A stretch of 8,207 bases of DNA from Candidatus Lloydbacteria bacterium RIFCSPLOWO2_02_FULL_54_12. GTDB lineage: Bacteria; Patescibacteriota; Minisyncoccia; Phycocordibacterales; UBA6899. The stretch's first letter is position 1. Every line of letters starts with the position of its first letter. The stretch lies in NCBI GenBank assembly GCA_001819095.1, contig MHLS01000013.1, forward strand, positions 1 through 8,207. The letters are read 5' to 3'. Under the pieces are notes generated by a model. The model had not been told where the DNA came from. It worked only from the letters and a program-made list of their open reading frames with translations, and ran no database searches. Positions 5,759 to 8,207 of the stretch are shown one piece after another. A program made the translations under genes and the position numbers.

Positions 5759-7450
5759 ATGATACCCAGAGCACCGTTAAAATTTCCCATCTATAAGAAG
5801 ATAGCGCTTGGTTTTTTGGCGGTGCTTTCGCTTTCGGGATTCATGGCGGCGGTCGGATTTTCGCGTCTCGAGGCAATTCGCCAGGTTGCGGATGAACTTC
5901 GTCCGTTCGCCGAGGAGCGCACGCGTACAAGGGGTATCGACCTTTCTTTTGACGCTCTTGATACGCACCTCGAACAGTTCGTTACCATCGGCGGGGAGGA
6001 CTCGCGTGCAGCGGTCAGGAACGATGTTGCTTCTATCGAGGAAGAGGTCAGGGGGCTTGCGGCGATGGAAACCGCCGAAGCGGATCCGGCATTTCTGCGC
6101 AGGACTACGCTTCTCGTCGGCATTCTCCGCGAGCGCATCGAAACTTTTCTCTACGGAGGTGAGTCGACGGGGGCCCGCGAGTTCAACGAGCAATTACAGG
6201 GCGTATACGAAACACTGCGTAATACACGTGACGCGCGCACCGACCTGATAAAGTATCTCGACGAGCAGTTCATCATGCGCGTTGACAAGGAGCGGTCGAT
6301 CATCTCGAGCGCCGTACAGACGTTCTTTTTCCTTGAGGTCCTTACGCTTTTGATCGGACTCATCATTTCTATCGCCATATCGCGGGTGATCAGTGCGCCG
6401 ATCCGCGCCTTGAATCTTGCCGCCAATAAGATCGCGGAGGGAGACTACCTCGCCCGCGCCGACGTCAATGAGGGCGACGAGACCGGCGAGTTGGGACGTT
6501 CCTTCAACGTCATGGCCGAACACCTTGCGCAGTATACGCACGACCTCGAACAGCAGGTGTTAACGCGCACCAAAGAGTTGAGCGATAAAGTTGCCGCGCT
6601 TGACGAGGCGAATCAGCGGCTCGATAAGAACGCGTCGCTCTTGATCAGCCGCGACACGGAGCTCACCGAGGCGAATGAGCGCTTGCGTGAACTCGATAAG
6701 GCGAAATCAGACTTCCTTTCCGTGGCGGCGCATCAGTTGCGCACGCCCCTCTCCGCGGTCCATTGGGTGAACAGCGTCCTCCTTGAAGAAGAGATGGGTA
6801 AGCTTACCGATGAGCAGAAAAGCTACGTGATGAAAGCGGAAGAGAGTAACAACCGCATGATCCATCTCGTCGACGAGATGCTCACGATCACACGCATGGA
6901 AAGCGGCAAGCTCGAATATCATTTCTACGCGCTTCCGCTCAACGACATCCTCGGGACCGTGGTCCAGGATTTTCTGCCGAAAGCGAAAGAGAAGGAGCTC
7001 AAGCTCACCTATACATCGGAGCGCAACATCGCCACGGACGTGTCGGTCGATCCCGAGAAGATCCGTTTTGTGTTCGAGAACCTCCTCGAGAACGCGATAC
7101 GGTACACTCCGAAGGGCGGAACTGTCGAGGTGATGCTCACGCGCAAGAAGGACCTCTTGCTCACCACCATCAAGGATTCGGGAATCGGTATATCGGAAAA
7201 GGACCAGAAGACCATCTTCACGAAATTCTTCCGCGCCGCCAACGCCGCAAGGGTCGTGACCGACGGCAGCGGTCTGGGGCTCTTTCTTGCAAAGACCATT
7301 GCTTTGCGCCACGGAGGGACGGTCACTTTTGAGAGCGTGTTAGGAAAGGGCTCGACATTCACCGTTTTTCTCCCCGCACTGCCGGTCACCGATTCTTCCT
7401 CGGCGTTCGCAAAAGCACTACCCCCCACCGCACCCGTTGCTTCAGCGTAG
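5759..7450 (+). CDS. Membrane sensor histidine kinase (HAMP-coiled coil-HisKA-HATPase_c)
   Basis: Transmembrane autokinase that passes phosphate to a response regulator. Of 563 residues: TM1 about 14-34; an extracytoplasmic, Glu/Arg-rich helical domain about 35-185 (helical-bundle type, no PAS or Cache motif recognised); TM2 about 186-208; HAMP 209-261; a long heptad-like coiled coil 260-315; HisKA with the H box SVAAHQLRTPLS (phospho-acceptor H325); and the ATP-binding domain with N box ENLLENAIRYTP (440-451, N445), G1 DSGIGI (473-478) and G2 GSGLGLFLAK (503-512). A 20-residue Ala/Pro/Ser-rich tail ends the protein. It starts at ATG 5759 without a Shine-Dalgarno. It lies 61 bp after a solute-binding protein gene and 22 bp before a receiver-domain gene, all on the same strand, so it is likely co-transcribed with both. 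The bundle-type sensor domain could dock the binding protein; that pairing is inferred. Confidence 0.95.
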   Translation: MIPRAPLKFPIYKKIALGFLAVLSLSGFMAAVGFSRLEAIRQVADELRPFAEERTRTRGIDLSFDALDTHLEQFVTIGGEDSRAAVRNDVASIEEEVRGLAAMETAEADPAFLRRTTLLVGILRERIETFLYGGESTGAREFNEQLQGVYETLRNTRDARTDLIKYLDEQFIMRVDKERSIISSAVQTFFFLEVLTLLIGLIISIAISRVISAPIRALNLAANKIAEGDYLARADVNEGDETGELGRSFNVMAEHLAQYTHDLEQQVLTRTKELSDKVAALDEANQRLDKNASLLISRDTELTEANERLRELDKAKSDFLSVAAHQLRTPLSAVHWVNSVLLEEEMGKLTDEQKSYVMKAEESNNRMIHLVDEMLTITRMESGKLEYHFYALPLNDILGTVVQDFLPKAKEKELKLTYTSERNIATDVSVDPEKIRFVFENLLENAIRYTPKGGTVEVMLTRKKDLLLTTIKDSGIGISEKDQKTIFTKFFRAANAARVVTDGSGLGLFLAKTIALRHGGTVTFESVLGKGSTFTVFLPALPVTDSSSAFAKALPPTAPVASA

Positions 7451-7472
7451 TTTTCGTTATACCATATCCCCT

Positions 7473-8207
7473 ATGAGTAAAAAGACAATTCTGTTGATTG
7501 AGGACGATTCGGTTTTAGGCGAGGTCATGAAGAAGCGCGTCGAGACCGAAGGGTATAACTGTTATTGGGAGCACGACGGGAAAGATGGCATGACGAGGCT
7601 TTTTGAAGTGCATCCCGATCTGGTGTTGCTCGACATCGTCATGCCGAACATGAACGGATATGAGGTGCTCGAGATGATCAACGCCGATAAAACACTTTCT
7701 GCGATCCCGATCATTGTCATATCGAACTCCGGACAGCCGGTCGAGATCGAGAAGATCTTGAAGCTCGGCGCAAAGGATTATATCGTCAAAGCGCACTTCT
7801 CTCCCGATGAGGTGCTTGAGAAAGTAAAGAACCTTATCGGTCCGGGCGGTGAAGACTCTGCCGCAAAACCTCACGCTACTCACCACGCGAAATCACCGGA
7901 GAACACCAAGATCCTCATCATGGAAGACGAACCGATGCTTTCGGACATCGTTTCGACGCGTTTCAAGCAGGAGCACTATCAGGTGTTCTTGGCGAACGAT
8001 GGCGAGGTTGGACTTGCTATGGCCAAGGACGTACATCCCGACCTCGTTCTCCTTGACCTTCTTATGCCGGGCACCAGCGGTTTTGAGGTATTAAAGAAAC
8101 TCAAAGAAGACAACAGTCTCGCAAAAATTCCCGTGGTTGTTTTTTCCAACCTTGTGCAGGGGCGGGAGATCGAAGAATGTCACCGGCTCGGCGCCGCCGA
8201 TTTCCTC
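7473..8207 (+). CDS. Response regulator with tandem receiver domains (3' end beyond window)
   Basis: Phospho-acceptor partner of the upstream kinase; partial, 245 codons to the window edge with no stop. Receiver 1 (about 5-122) has the acidic pair D11/D12 after ILLIE, phospho-acceptor D54 in VLLDIVMP, S84 in place of the usual Thr/Ser, and K106 in DYIVK. A His/Ser/Pro-rich linker (123-144) follows. Receiver 2 (from about 146) has E151/D152/E153, phospho-acceptor D195 in LVLLDLLMP and S225, and is cut before its conserved Lys. Both receivers appear competent. It begins at ATG 7473, 22 bp after the kinase stop, with no Shine-Dalgarno. An output domain (DNA-binding, GGDEF or other) may lie beyond the edge; without one it would be a stand-alone phosphorelay protein. 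Confidence 0.93.
   Translation, partial: MSKKTILLIEDDSVLGEVMKKRVETEGYNCYWEHDGKDGMTRLFEVHPDLVLLDIVMPNMNGYEVLEMINADKTLSAIPIIVISNSGQPVEIEKILKLGAKDYIVKAHFSPDEVLEKVKNLIGPGGEDSAAKPHATHHAKSPENTKILIMEDEPMLSDIVSTRFKQEHYQVFLANDGEVGLAMAKDVHPDLVLLDLLMPGTSGFEVLKKLKEDNSLAKIPVVVFSNLVQGREIEECHRLGAADFL

Noticed and set aside
6707..7312. A 201-codon minus-strand open frame inside the kinase
   Set aside because: It is antisense to the HisKA/HATPase region, is composed like a shadow frame, and has no recognisable domain.

Overview
The window reads as chromosomal or contig DNA of a bacterium using the standard bacterial code: TGA ends the substrate-binding-protein gene, so this is not a recoded lineage. Several features fit a Patescibacteria/CPR (Parcubacteria-like) genome: a compact diversity-generating retroelement (DGR) whose reverse transcriptase and Avd resemble those known from that group, scarce Shine-Dalgarno sequences, and short gaps between genes. 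This is inference from style and protein resemblance, not from a marker gene.

Left part (1-1944): a gene-free, AT-rich flank with a strong rho-independent terminator (131-166) and a 23-bp inverted repeat (201-223), then a DGR. The DGR has a template repeat (TR, about 398-528, + strand) rich in AAC/AAT/TAC codons, an Avd-type four-helix-bundle accessory gene on the minus strand (542-942), and a DGR-type reverse transcriptase on the plus strand (881-1944) with the LGNVTSQ and YCDD motifs. The variable repeat and target gene are not in the window. The 5' ends of avd and RT overlap head to head across an 11-G tract (911-921). As printed, neither gene has an ATG in its conserved frame. One extra G (12) or two fewer (9) would put ATG 881 in frame with RT and ATG 942 (minus strand) in frame with avd at the same time. 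This is the most interesting signal here: either a shared phase-variable switch for mutagenic retrohoming or a homopolymer length error.

Middle part (2044-4617): a membrane fatty-acid (acyl-CoA type) desaturase with three His boxes. Its stop codon is followed by a 91-bp MITE-like element (2865-2955) with 18-bp imperfect terminal inverted repeats and TTA flanks, then by a terminator (2961-2982). Next is a three-domain, laccase/CueO-like multicopper oxidase with an extracytoplasmic N-terminus and a His/Met/Gly-rich insertion.

Right part (4666-8207): a probable signalling cluster in one direction. It holds a membrane-anchored ABC-type substrate-binding protein with no transporter genes beside it, a two-TM HAMP histidine kinase, and a response regulator with at least two tandem receiver domains, cut by the window edge. 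The likely arrangement is that the binding protein presents a ligand to the kinase, which phosphorylates the receivers; no output domain is visible.
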